Shown: positions 31,681-39,298 of the stretch, piece after piece
Numbering within the stretch: position 1 is the stretch's first letter
Layout: the number at the start of each line of letters is the position of its first letter
Source: Thermobaculum terrenum ATCC BAA-798
GTDB lineage: Bacteria; Chloroflexota; Chloroflexia; Thermobaculales; Thermobaculaceae
DNA length: 64,000 bases
Direction: 5' to 3'
NCBI RefSeq assembly: GCF_000025005.1
Contig: NC_013526.1
Coordinates: 1 to 64,000 of the forward strand
Made by a program: the position numbers and the translations under genes
The notes under the pieces: model-generated
What the model was told of the DNA's origin: nothing
Database searches by the model: none
What the model saw: the letters and a program-made list of their open reading frames with translations, nothing else

Positions 31681-32529
31681 TCAGAGGTTAACACTTTTGC
31701 CCAGATTCGCTTCGATCTCCCGCAACCGCTTGATGCACTCCCCCGTGTACAGGTCCATCACCCCCTCGCGGTCCTGCCTGTCGGCCGCCAGGTAGGGGTT
31801 GGAGACCGGCGGCAGGAACTCCATGGTGAGCCAGCCGTCGTAGCCCACGTCGCGCAGCGCTCGCAGCACCTCCGCGAAGTCGATGTGCCCCCGCCCCACC
31901 GACTCCCTGTTGCTGTCGGCTATGTGCACGTGGCGGATGAGGTCTCCCGCCCGCCGGATCGACCCCGCGATGGAGGGCTCCTCGATGTTCATGTGGAACG
32001 TGTCGGCCATGACGGCGACGTTGGGCAGACCCACACGTCGCGCCAGCTCCACGGCCTGCTCGAGCTTGTTGATGAGGTAGGTCTCGAAGCGGTTGAGCGC
32101 CTCTATGACGAGCGTGACGCCCAGCCCCGCGGCGTGCTCTCCGGCCTCGCGCAGGCTCTCCATCGCCAGCTCGAGCTCCGTGCGCGCGTCGGCCACCGGG
32201 GCGGTCCTGCCCACAGGGGAGGGCACGACTATCACGGTGGGCGCCTCCACCGCGGCGGCCAGCTCGCAGCACGACTTGACGTAATGCACGGCCCATCGCC
32301 TCAGCTCCCCGTCCGGGTGCGAGAGGTCCCGCTTGGGGGGATAGAGCCCGCAGATCGAGGAAGCCACCAGCCCGCGGTCGGCCAGCAGCCGACGCACCCT
32401 GGCGGGCTCCAGCTCCCCAGGCTCACCCGCCAGCTCCACCCCCTGGTAGCCGTAGCGCGCGAGCCTGTCGAGGCTGTGCTCCAGGGGCTCCCTGCCGTAG
32501 ATCCATTGACTTACGCTGTACTTCGCCAT
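31681..32529 (-). CDS. D-psicose/tagatose 3-epimerase-like TIM-barrel protein
   Basis: Encodes 282 aa from the ATG at 32529 (GAGGAG 8 bases upstream). Key segments are VIEALNRFETYLINKLEQAV, VAVMADTFHMNIEEPS, LIRHVHIADSNRESVGRGHI and WLTMEFLPP, which place the four metal ligands (Glu, Asp, His, Glu) of the keto-sugar 3-epimerase family, and the NRFETYLIN and DTFHMNIEE motifs are especially characteristic. It would epimerise a ketose at C3 or act on a related keto-sugar. First gene of the carbohydrate operon, divergent from the MarR regulator at 32641. Confidence 0.9.
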   Translation of the reverse strand: MAKYSVSQWIYGREPLEHSLDRLARYGYQGVELAGEPGELEPARVRRLLADRGLVASSICGLYPPKRDLSHPDGELRRWAVHYVKSCCELAAAVEAPTVIVVPSPVGRTAPVADARTELELAMESLREAGEHAAGLGVTLVIEALNRFETYLINKLEQAVELARRVGLPNVAVMADTFHMNIEEPSIAGSIRRAGDLIRHVHIADSNRESVGRGHIDFAEVLRALRDVGYDGWLTMEFLPPVSNPYLAADRQDREGVMDLYTGECIKRLREIEANLGKSVNL

Positions 32530-32607
32530 CTCTACACTCCTCGCCTGTGTGCTAGATAAGATTATGGCCCAATTCGCCCATCGGGGCATAGCCCGGCATA
32601 TAGTTTG

Positions 32608-32663
32608 CACTTTAAACAGATTGCATTTACAATAGTTTGTATGACAAACGATATGGAAGCCTT
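32608..32663. promoter_or_regulatory. Putative MarR operators between the carbohydrate operon and the regulator
   Basis: GTTTGT and ACAAAC flank the ATG of the MarR gene as a perfect inverted repeat (32635-32649). A looser copy (GTTTGCAC ... TTTAAAC) lies about 30 bp upstream. The 110-bp gap is AT-rich and must hold both divergent promoters, so a MarR dimer bound here could control its own gene and possibly the sugar operon. Confidence 0.55.
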
Positions 32664-33135
32664 AGATCGATCGCGCGAGGGCCCGGATATCCTGCACAGC
32701 GCCGGGTTCCTGCTCTCCACCGCGGGCAGGCTCGCTCGCGAGAGATTCGAGCGGGCGATAGCTCCCCTGGGCCTGAGGGCCCGCCACTTCGGGGTGCTGC
32801 TCGCGCTGGCCACCCACGGCCCCGCCCCCCAGGGCGAGGTGGCCGACGAGGCGTGGATGGACAAGTCCACCATGGTGGCGGTGGTCGATGACCTCGAGCG
32901 CTGGGGGTTGGTGGAGCGCAGGCGCAGCGCCCAGGACCGCCGGATGTACGAGCTCGTCATAAACGAGCGGGGGCGGGAGAAGCTCGCCGAGGCGCTGGAG
33001 GTGGTCGCGCGCTCTGAGGACGAATGGCTGGGGCCGCTGAGCCCGGAGGAGAGGGAGCTCCTGCGCGGGCTGCTGGCGAGGCTGCTGTATGCCCCTGGCG
33101 GCCTGCTGCGGGGGCGGGAAGGAGGCGAGGAGTGA
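32641..33135 (+). CDS. MarR-family transcriptional regulator
   Basis: Encodes 164 aa from the ATG at 32641; a TTG at 32605 is open but less likely, and the ribosome site at 32641 is weak, so a leaderless or poorly translated message is possible. The winged helix is clear: LGLRARHFGVLLALATHGPA, then ADEAWMDKSTMVAVVDDLE (recognition helix) and GLVERRRSAQDRRMYELVI (the wing, with the DRR motif). Such proteins are ligand-responsive repressors. An inverted repeat covers its start codon, suggesting autoregulation. The stop overlaps the next gene's GTG start. Confidence 0.92.
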   Translation: MTNDMEALDRSREGPDILHSAGFLLSTAGRLARERFERAIAPLGLRARHFGVLLALATHGPAPQGEVADEAWMDKSTMVAVVDDLERWGLVERRRSAQDRRMYELVINERGREKLAEALEVVARSEDEWLGPLSPEERELLRGLLARLLYAPGGLLRGREGGEE

Positions 33136-33719
33136 GCTACGGGGTGGCGATTGCGGGCCTGCTGGCTATAGCTGCCCTGGCGGTCGCCAAGCGATGGCGG
33201 CGGACGGTGGTGCGCCGGCGCGTCGACAGGTGGGAGCTGCTGCCCACAGCCTGCGTCTGCGGGGCCACTGGCGTGGGGCTGATGCTCGCGTCGGCCCTCG
33301 CGGCGCAGGATGGCGACCTGGCCGCGTTGGTGGGCGCGGCCACGGGCACCGCCCTGAGCTTGCTGCTGGCGGCCTTCGCGCTGCGGGAGTCGTTGGTGGA
33401 GCTCTTGCCCGACGGGGTGTACTTCGTGCCTCCGAGGGGCATCGGGGTGGCTGTGTTCACCCTGCTGCTGGTGCAGCTGGTCCTGAAGGCCTGGCGGCTG
33501 TACGTCTTCTACCGCGATAGGTCATGGGAAGTGGGAGCCATGCCGGCGGGCGCGCACAGGGTGTCGCTCGGCGACGCCCTGCAGGCCATCAGGCCCAAGG
33601 GGGACCCCTTCACCATCGCGGTGTTCTCGCTCGTGGCTACCTACTTCGCCGTGTACTACGTGGGGATCCTCCGGCGTGCGCGCCAGCTGGGGGGTGCCCC
33701 CTGGCCCCCGCCGTCCTGA
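33132..33719 (+). CDS. Four-helix integral membrane protein
   Basis: Encodes 195 aa from a GTG at 33132 that overlaps the MarR stop (GTGA), with GGAGGCGAGG upstream, so the two are translationally coupled. Hydrophobic segments lie near residues 3-17, 36-55, 64-82 and 92-110, with another near the C-terminus (FTIAVFSLVATYFAVYYVGI). The general layout resembles small CcdC/DUF1453-type membrane proteins, but I cannot confirm the family. Coupling to MarR suggests an exporter-related or ligand-sensing role for the pair. Confidence 0.7.
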   Translation: MSYGVAIAGLLAIAALAVAKRWRRTVVRRRVDRWELLPTACVCGATGVGLMLASALAAQDGDLAALVGAATGTALSLLLAAFALRESLVELLPDGVYFVPPRGIGVAVFTLLLVQLVLKAWRLYVFYRDRSWEVGAMPAGAHRVSLGDALQAIRPKGDPFTIAVFSLVATYFAVYYVGILRRARQLGGAPWPPPS

Positions 33720-33754
33720 TTTGACGGACATCCGTTGCTGTGCTCCAATGTCTT

Positions 33755-34669
33755 ATGAGTCACCTGGATAGAAGGACCTTCCTGTGGGGACTGCTCGGGC
33801 TGGCCGGCGCCCAGCTGGGCTGTGGCGCCCCGGGGACGGCCACCCCGACCGTGGGCCCGCTGCCCTTCGACCGTCGGCGGGCCTGGGGCTACCTGCTTCG
33901 GCAGGTGGCCTTCGGGCCAAGGGTGCCGGGGACGGCCCCCCACAGCAGATGCCGCGACTTCCTCCTGCGCGAGCTGCGCGCGACGCTTGGAAGCGCCTCT
34001 CCCCAAGCCTTCAGCTTCCAGGGCGTCCAGATGTGTAACATCCTCTCGCAGTACCATGGGGGAGGGGAGGACCACGTTCTCCTCTGCGCCCACTGGGACA
34101 CCAGGCCCAGAGCCGACAACGAGCGCGATCCCGATCGCAGGCGGCTGCCCATCCCGGGGGCCAACGATGGTGCGAGTGGCGTGGCCGTCCTGCTGGAGAT
34201 CGCCCACGCGCTACAGGTCCTCAGGCCGCCCATCAGGGTGAGCTTTGCCCTCTTCGATGGCGAGGACTGGGGCCCCGATGAGGCGAGCATGTACCTTGGC
34301 TCCCGGCACTACGCCTCCACCCTCCCGCAGGGCAGGCCATCCTGGGGGGTGCTGCTCGACATGGTGGGCGACAGGGCCCTGCGCATCCCCCGCGAGGGAT
34401 TCTCGGAGGAGATGGCGCGCGCTGTCAACGACAGGGTGTGGGCGGCGGCCCGGCTGGCAGGGCACGGCGACGTGTTCGTGGAGGAGAGGGGCGCGAGCAT
34501 CCTGGACGACCACCTGCCTCTGCTGCGTCGGGGCATCCCGGTGGTGGACGTCATAGATTTCGACTACCCTCACTGGCACACCCTGCGGGACGACCCCTCA
34601 GCCTGCAGCCCCCACAGCCTGGAGGTCGTGGGGCGCACTGTCCTTGCGGCCCTCACCTTCGAGCTCTGA
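33755..34669 (+). CDS. M28-family glutaminyl-peptide cyclotransferase-like exported enzyme
   Basis: Encodes 304 aa from the ATG at 33755 (a TTG or CTG upstream is not needed). The N-terminus HLDRRTFLWGLLGLAGAQLG has twin arginines and a hydrophobic core, a Tat-type signal; the Cys after it gives only a poor lipobox. Zinc-site motifs follow: LLCAHWDTRPRAD, IPGANDGASGVAVLLE, LFDGEDWG and VVDVIDFDYPHWHTLRDD, the arrangement of bacterial glutaminyl cyclases of the M28 fold. It would convert N-terminal Gln of exported peptides to pyroglutamate, or act as an aminopeptidase. Stands alone. Confidence 0.88.
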   Translation: MSHLDRRTFLWGLLGLAGAQLGCGAPGTATPTVGPLPFDRRRAWGYLLRQVAFGPRVPGTAPHSRCRDFLLRELRATLGSASPQAFSFQGVQMCNILSQYHGGGEDHVLLCAHWDTRPRADNERDPDRRRLPIPGANDGASGVAVLLEIAHALQVLRPPIRVSFALFDGEDWGPDEASMYLGSRHYASTLPQGRPSWGVLLDMVGDRALRIPREGFSEEMARAVNDRVWAAARLAGHGDVFVEERGASILDDHLPLLRRGIPVVDVIDFDYPHWHTLRDDPSACSPHSLEVVGRTVLAALTFEL

Positions 34670-34829
34670 GTCACCCAGGTCGCCTCTCAAGCGGCCCGTA
34701 CAGAGCCCATACCTCCGTGGATTCTCAACCTCTCCTCGACCCCGCCTTCACCATAGTCCGCTACAGGTATAGTACATATAGGTATAGATACGCTACGCAT
34801 AGATGTAAATACACAAGCGGAGGTGGAGC

Positions 34830-35588
34830 ATGTCGATCGGCCGCAAACTGGTCAAGGTGATGAGGGACCCCTGGATCCTGCTGCGCAAGGCCACCAGCCC
34901 ACTGATCGAGCGCAGGAAGGCTGCAATGGACCTCGAGCAGGAGCGCGCCAGGTCGATTCGCTTCCTTAGCGAGCACTTCGGCGTGGATGCCGCCGCCCTG
35001 CACGATGAGTACTGGTCCTCAGCTTTCGCCTCCTGGTACCTCCGCTGGTACCAGGAGCTGGGGAGGCTGGTCCGGGACAAGGAGACCTCCTCGCACTTCG
35101 ACCTGGTCACGCTGTACATGCTCGTGAGGGCGCTCAGGCCGGAGGTGGTCGTCGAGACCGGCGTCAACTACGGGGCTTCGAGCGCGCATATCCTGGCGGC
35201 GATGCGCGAGAACGGTGGGGGGACGCTCTACAGCATCGATCTGCCCAAGCCCCGGCCACCGGGTGCCCCCTCACAGGACTTCCTGGTGCCGCCGGAGCTC
35301 TCCTCCAGCTGGCGGCTCATCCTGGGCGACAGCCGGGACGAGCTGCCTGGGCTGCTGCGCACCCTGGGGCAGATCGACCACTTCCACCACGACAGCCTGC
35401 ACACCGTGCAGCACATGTCGTGGGAGTATGCGACGGCCCTGGAGCACATAAGGTATGGAGGGGTGCTGTCGTCGCACGACGTGGTCGTGCCGCTGTCACT
35501 GCAGAACGTCTTTGAGACTTTCTGCCGGAAGCATGGGCTGCCCTATGGGGTGTTCCGCAACGTGGGCATCGCCCTGTGCCAATGGTAG
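34830..35588 (+). CDS. Class I SAM-dependent methyltransferase-like protein
   Basis: Encodes 252 aa; CGGAGGTGGA upstream of the ATG. The N-terminal 85 residues are helical. Then VVVETGVNYGASSAHILAAM forms the SAM-binding motif I (a variant of the usual GxGxG, as in cephalosporin-hydroxylase/Methyltransf_24 proteins), followed by GTLYSIDLPKP (acidic motif II) and DHFHHDSLHTVQHMSWEYAT, with a metal-binding-like His/Asp cluster. C-terminal GGVLSSHDVVVPLSLQNVF is typical. Substrate unknown; relatives modify antibiotics or sugar moieties. Preceded by AT-rich DNA with TATAG-type repeats (34768-34800). Confidence 0.82.
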   Translation: MSIGRKLVKVMRDPWILLRKATSPLIERRKAAMDLEQERARSIRFLSEHFGVDAAALHDEYWSSAFASWYLRWYQELGRLVRDKETSSHFDLVTLYMLVRALRPEVVVETGVNYGASSAHILAAMRENGGGTLYSIDLPKPRPPGAPSQDFLVPPELSSSWRLILGDSRDELPGLLRTLGQIDHFHHDSLHTVQHMSWEYATALEHIRYGGVLSSHDVVVPLSLQNVFETFCRKHGLPYGVFRNVGIALCQW

Positions 35589-35597
35589 ACACGGGAT

Positions 35598-36755
35598 TTA
35601 GCCGCCCTCGCGCGGGGGCATTCCCCGCTGGGTAACGAGCTCCTGCCCGGGATGGCCCTCGCTGTCGGGGATGTGCAGCCGCTCGTAGAGGTTGAGCCCC
35701 TGCAGCAGCACGAGGTGGTATATGGCGCTGGACACCGCCAGGAACTGGTTGAAGTAGAACAGCAGCAGGTCGAACACGGTCAGCGCCACCAGCAGCGTGA
35801 TGGTGCCCAGCCCGATCGCCCTCCGCGTCCTCCCGATCAGCAGGAGCGCCGCCGTGACCACCAGGCAAGCCCCTATGACGCCCTGGAGCAGCACCCTCAG
35901 CGCGAGCAGGCCGTAGGTCACCCCTGGCGTCAGCTCGATGCGTGAGTACCTGGCCAGCTTCACCCAGAGGCTGCCGTTGGCGTCCACGCTGGGCAGGAGG
36001 TAGATCCCCAGGTTGGTCAGCAGGTCCAGCAGCATCGCCGCCCCCACCACGCCGGAGACGACGATGAGCCCCAGCCACAGTCGCCTCTCGGTCAGCCAGG
36101 ACTCCGCCCTCCATATGAGCCTGTTGAGCCTTGCCCAGGGGCTAGTGTAGGGCATCACGACCACCAGCTCCTTGGAGTCGATGAACTCCAGCAGCGCGTC
36201 CGCCAGCCGCCCGAGGTTGTTGTTGCCGGCCTGCCTGCGGACGTCCCGCAGCAGCTTGCGCATCTGGCTCCTCTCGTGCGGGTCGAGGTCGTGGTCCAGC
36301 ACCTCCTCCATCATGTCGAGCGCGCGGTACAGCTCGGACCTGACGTCCCTGGGCTCCGGCCGCTTGATCCTCAGGTACAGCAGGGCCGTCAGCAGGAAGA
36401 AGGCGTAGATGATCGGGGCGGCCGGCGGGTAGAAGTAGTCGTTGTTCTGGGTGATGAACTTGCCGACCTCGTCGATGAACAGCCCCACCCCGATGCCCGA
36501 AAGCAGCGCCCCCAGGGAGTAGGCCCAGCGGTTGGCGAAGACCAGGGGGAGGATGGACGCCACGAACAGCAGCAGTCCTCCCCACAGCACGTGGGCGATG
36601 TGCAGCCCATTGCCGCCCAGCTGCGGGTAGCCCGTAAGCCACAGGAACAGCCGCGTGAGCAGCACGGAGCCCGCGAAGGCGACCAGCGTCACCATCAGGT
36701 ACCTCTCGGCGCCGGACCTCTTGACCGGTCGGTTGATTCTCCTGCTGTGGATCAT
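35598..36755 (-). CDS. Polytopic membrane protein, conserved but unknown
   Basis: Encodes 385 aa; GGGAGG upstream of the ATG. At least eight hydrophobic segments: four before residue 130 (beginning LMVTLVAFAGSVLLTRLFLW), a soluble helical insert of about 80 residues (RALDMMEEVLDHDLDPHERS) and four or more after residue 225. The conserved-looking FIDEVGKFITQNNDYFYPPA loop follows the third or fourth helix. No transporter or enzyme motif recognised. It converges with the methyltransferase gene (9-bp gap). Confidence 0.75.
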   Translation of the reverse strand: MIHSRRINRPVKRSGAERYLMVTLVAFAGSVLLTRLFLWLTGYPQLGGNGLHIAHVLWGGLLLFVASILPLVFANRWAYSLGALLSGIGVGLFIDEVGKFITQNNDYFYPPAAPIIYAFFLLTALLYLRIKRPEPRDVRSELYRALDMMEEVLDHDLDPHERSQMRKLLRDVRRQAGNNNLGRLADALLEFIDSKELVVVMPYTSPWARLNRLIWRAESWLTERRLWLGLIVVSGVVGAAMLLDLLTNLGIYLLPSVDANGSLWVKLARYSRIELTPGVTYGLLALRVLLQGVIGACLVVTAALLLIGRTRRAIGLGTITLLVALTVFDLLLFYFNQFLAVSSAIYHLVLLQGLNLYERLHIPDSEGHPGQELVTQRGMPPREGG

Positions 36756-36873
36756 CGCGTGCCTCCCAAGCGTGCTTATTACATGATACCCGGATCGTCG
36801 GCCCGGGGGCAGCTATGCCCTCTCGGCGCCTATGGGGTACACTGACACTTGTAATCCAATAGAGGAGGGCTTC

Positions 36874-37881
36874 ATGATAGGCATAGGCATACTTGGGGCA
36901 GCGCACATCCATACCCCCAACTTCGCGCAGCGGCTGCGCAACCGTGAGTCCGTCCGCGTGGTGGCCGTGTGGGACCACGATGGCGAGAGGGCTCAGAGGT
37001 ACGCCACGATGTTCGGCGCGCAGCTGGCCAGCACGCCCGAGCAGGTGCTGACCAACTCCCAGGTCGAGGCGGTCATCATCTGTGCCGAGACCAGCAGGCA
37101 CGCCGACCTCGTGCTGGAGACGACCGCCGCGCGCAAGCACCTGTTCGTGGAGAAGCCGCTGGCGGCACGGGCCGAGGAGGCCTTCGAGCTCGCGCGGGCG
37201 ATCGAGGCCGCGGGCGTCAAGTTCCAGACCGGCTACTTCATGCGGAGTCACCCCATCAACAGGTTCCTCAAGCAGGAGATCGCCCAGGGACGCTTCGGGC
37301 GCATCACCCGCGTGAGGGCCTCCAACGGCCACGCGGGCGCCCTGCTCGGCTGGTTCGACACGGAGTGGCGATGGATGGCCGACCTCAACGATGCGGGGGT
37401 GGGAGGCTTCGGCGACCTCGGGAGCCACGCGCTGGATCTGATGCTGTGGCTGCTCGAGGGGGATTTCGTCCGCTCCGCCACCGCCTGCATCGGCAACGCC
37501 ACCGGCAGGTACGGGGAGACCGACGAGTTCGGCGAGGGACTGCTGGATTTCAGCAGCGGGGCGGTGGGCACCGTGGCCGCCGGTTGGGTCGACCTGGACA
37601 ACCCCGCCCAGCTGATCGTGAGCGGCACGCGCGCCCACGCTGCGGTGGTCAACGGCGAGCTGTACTACAAGTGCGAGGAGATCGAGGGCGCCGACGGCCG
37701 CACCCCCTGGGCGGACCTGCCGGAGCCCCTGCCGCACGCCTTCGAGCTGTTCCTCGATGCCCTCGAGGGGCAGGACGTCCCCCTGGTCACCCCCATGGAG
37801 GCCGCCAGGGTGGTCTCCGTGATGGATGCGATGTACGAGGGCTCGGCACGCAAGTCCTGGGTCACGCCCCGGTGGGACTAG
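36874..37881 (+). CDS. Gfo/Idh/MocA-family NAD(P)-dependent oxidoreductase
   Basis: Encodes 335 aa from the ATG at 36874, where GAGGAGG sits at ideal spacing; an ATG 42 bases upstream is open but lacks one. Begins GIGILGAAHIHTPNFAQRLR, with EKP motif LFVEKPLAARAEEAFEL and GGFGDLGSHALDLMLWLLEG, whose His is the usual catalytic-region residue. Ends with a normal family C-terminus. Single-gene unit followed by a hairpin at 37898. Substrate unknown. Confidence 0.93.
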   Translation: MIGIGILGAAHIHTPNFAQRLRNRESVRVVAVWDHDGERAQRYATMFGAQLASTPEQVLTNSQVEAVIICAETSRHADLVLETTAARKHLFVEKPLAARAEEAFELARAIEAAGVKFQTGYFMRSHPINRFLKQEIAQGRFGRITRVRASNGHAGALLGWFDTEWRWMADLNDAGVGGFGDLGSHALDLMLWLLEGDFVRSATACIGNATGRYGETDEFGEGLLDFSSGAVGTVAAGWVDLDNPAQLIVSGTRAHAAVVNGELYYKCEEIEGADGRTPWADLPEPLPHAFELFLDALEGQDVPLVTPMEAARVVSVMDAMYEGSARKSWVTPRWD

Positions 37882-37897
37882 GGGATTTAAAGGGGTT

Positions 37898-37920
37898 GGG
37901 GGCCGGGATCACCGGCCCCC
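37898..37920 (+). terminator. Hairpin after the dehydrogenase at 36874
   Basis: Perfect inverted repeat GGGGGCCGG-GATCA-CCGGCCCCC starting 17 bp after the stop codon. Very stable, though not followed by a T-run. Likely terminator for the upstream dehydrogenase. Confidence 0.6.
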
Positions 37921-37975
37921 AGGTGCAGGAGGAGTAGTGTGGCAGGAAGGTAGTAGTCTAAGTTAGGTTGTCAGC

Positions 37976-38146
37976 CTACTGGCTGGGACCGACCCCTACG
38001 ATGGGGCCGAAGGCGAGCATCTCGCGCTTGAGCTCTGGCAGCTCTATGGTGCCCCACTCGGGGACCTCGCGCGCGGTGCAGCCTATATGCTCGCAAGCAT
38101 GATGCCTGCTTCTCACAATCTTCAGAATTCTTGCTATAATCTTCAT
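37976..38146 (-). CDS. Hypothetical 56-residue protein
   Basis: Small ORF read by hand on the minus strand: ATG at 38146, stop at 37976, with AAAGGAGGT 7 bases upstream, one of the best ribosome sites in the window. The product starts MKIIARILKIVRSRHHACEH, basic and amphipathic, then IGCTAREVPEWGTIELPE, acidic, and ends IVGVGPSQ. Two cysteines lie six residues apart. It follows the 276-residue protein gene at 38199 with only a hairpin between them, so co-expression is likely. Basic leader and acidic rest with Cys recall short peptide precursors, but nothing proves it. Confidence 0.6.
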   Translation of the reverse strand: MKIIARILKIVRSRHHACEHIGCTAREVPEWGTIELPELKREMLAFGPIVGVGPSQ

Positions 38147-38190
38147 AGTTGGTACCTCCTTTGAGATGCCAAGCGTTCTTCTCGTTCAGG

Positions 38191-38211
38191 GGCTGCCCCT
38201 ACCGGGCAGCC
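38191..38211. terminator. Hairpin between the 276-residue protein gene and the small ORF
   Basis: GGCTGCCC-CTACC-GGGCAGCC, followed on the + strand by TTCTCTTTT. On the + strand this is a good intrinsic-terminator shape, and would stop read-through from the dehydrogenase at 36874. On the minus strand it could lower expression of the 56-residue ORF relative to its upstream gene. Confidence 0.5.
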
Positions 38212-39029
38212 TTCTCTTTTGCCTCTTCTCGTTCTTCGGCCAGGGCCCTCAGCTTGCCCTTGGCGGTGCTCCAGATGGCCTCCCTGTCGAGCCCGGACAG
38301 GCGCAGCCTCTTGAAGTAGTCCACGGCCGCCCTCTCCAGGGAGACGTCCTTGAAGCCCTGTGCCTGCAGGCGCTGCCTGTGCTGCAGGATCTCCTGCCAG
38401 GCCTCCTGGGCCTCCTCTTCACTCAATTCCCAGCCAGTCAATCTAGCTATCAACTTCACGTAGTACTTCGGCTTCTCTTCCTTTGGCACTACCCTCAGCA
38501 CGTATCTCATTGCCCTGAGAGGGTGCCTTGCCGCCGCCAGCAGGACGTCGCCTACGCCGTAGCCCGACTCCAGCAGCGGCTCCAGCTCCGGCACAACCAC
38601 CGTGGTGGTCTTGGCCAGTGCCCCCGGCCCCTGCTCATGGGCGCCGGGCATTATTCTGCGTTGGCTCAGCTCCGGCTGGGAGAGGAACCAGCGCTTGCGG
38701 AACTCGGCGCCGTGGCGCTCGTCCCACTCGCGGGCCGCCTCCTCGAAGGTCAACTCCCTGCCGAGCTGCTGCTCTCTGGCGCGCTTGTAGCACTCGATCT
38801 CTTCCATCGCTGCCCTCGCCTCGGCCTCGGTCATGGCCCTGCCGAGCACCCTCTGCAGCCTGTGAGCCGTGGCCTTCGGGTGCAGCTCCGGGCGAGAAGC
38901 GTACGAGTACCTGTAGACATCCTCGAAGCCGACGCCGCTCTCCGTGCGCACGTCGAGGACGCCATACCCGATTCGCTTCTGCAGATCTGGATTGTTCACT
39001 ACTTCAACTACTGTTACGTCGTTTCTCAT
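38199..39029 (-). CDS. Hypothetical protein with an internal duplicated helical motif
   Basis: Encodes 276 aa; GGGAGGG upstream of the ATG at 39029. Highly charged, soluble, mostly helical, with no signal peptide or membrane segment. Two related blocks occur: TEAEARAAMEEIECYKRARE followed by LTFEEAAREW (about residues 66-105), and SEEEAQEAWQEILQHRQRLQ followed by VSLERAAVDYF (about residues 205-243). The N-terminal 60 residues are beta-strand-like (VTVVEVVNNPDLQKRIGYGV). No family recognised. A 56-residue ORF lies downstream, and a DeoR regulator is divergent. Confidence 0.65.
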   Translation of the reverse strand: MRNDVTVVEVVNNPDLQKRIGYGVLDVRTESGVGFEDVYRYSYASRPELHPKATAHRLQRVLGRAMTEAEARAAMEEIECYKRAREQQLGRELTFEEAAREWDERHGAEFRKRWFLSQPELSQRRIMPGAHEQGPGALAKTTTVVVPELEPLLESGYGVGDVLLAAARHPLRAMRYVLRVVPKEEKPKYYVKLIARLTGWELSEEEAQEAWQEILQHRQRLQAQGFKDVSLERAAVDYFKRLRLSGLDREAIWSTAKGKLRALAEEREEAKEKAAR

Positions 39030-39167
39030 CTCTCTGCCCTCCCTTAGGCCGCTTCGCTGCCCTCGGTTGCGGCGTCAGCCTCTACCCTTTCCCCGCTCGG
39101 CAAGTTGCCTATCTAACTCAGCAACTTTACCTATACTTATGTTAAAATTCTCTTGGTCTTGCACGGT

Positions 39168-39272
39168 TCATGCGTTTTTCTGCATGATTACCGTTTCCGA
39201 GATTAAGTATACAGCATGATTCCGCAAAATCAAGGGGATTCGTGCAAAAATCCGTAAATTCATGCAAAAATT
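39168..39272. promoter_or_regulatory. Putative DeoR operator repeats
   Basis: Several copies of a TTCATGCAAAAA-like element: TTCATGCGTTTTT (39168), GCATGATTCCGCAAAATC (about 39214), TTCGTGCAAAAATC (39239-39252) and TTCATGCAAAAATT (39259-39272). CATGC and GCATG at 39170-39185 also form an inverted pair. The AT-rich region lies just before the DeoR gene and opposite the gene at 38199. Binding by DeoR is inferred. Confidence 0.55.
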
Positions 39273-39298
39273 GGCAGTTTCGGGAAGAAGGGGTGTAG

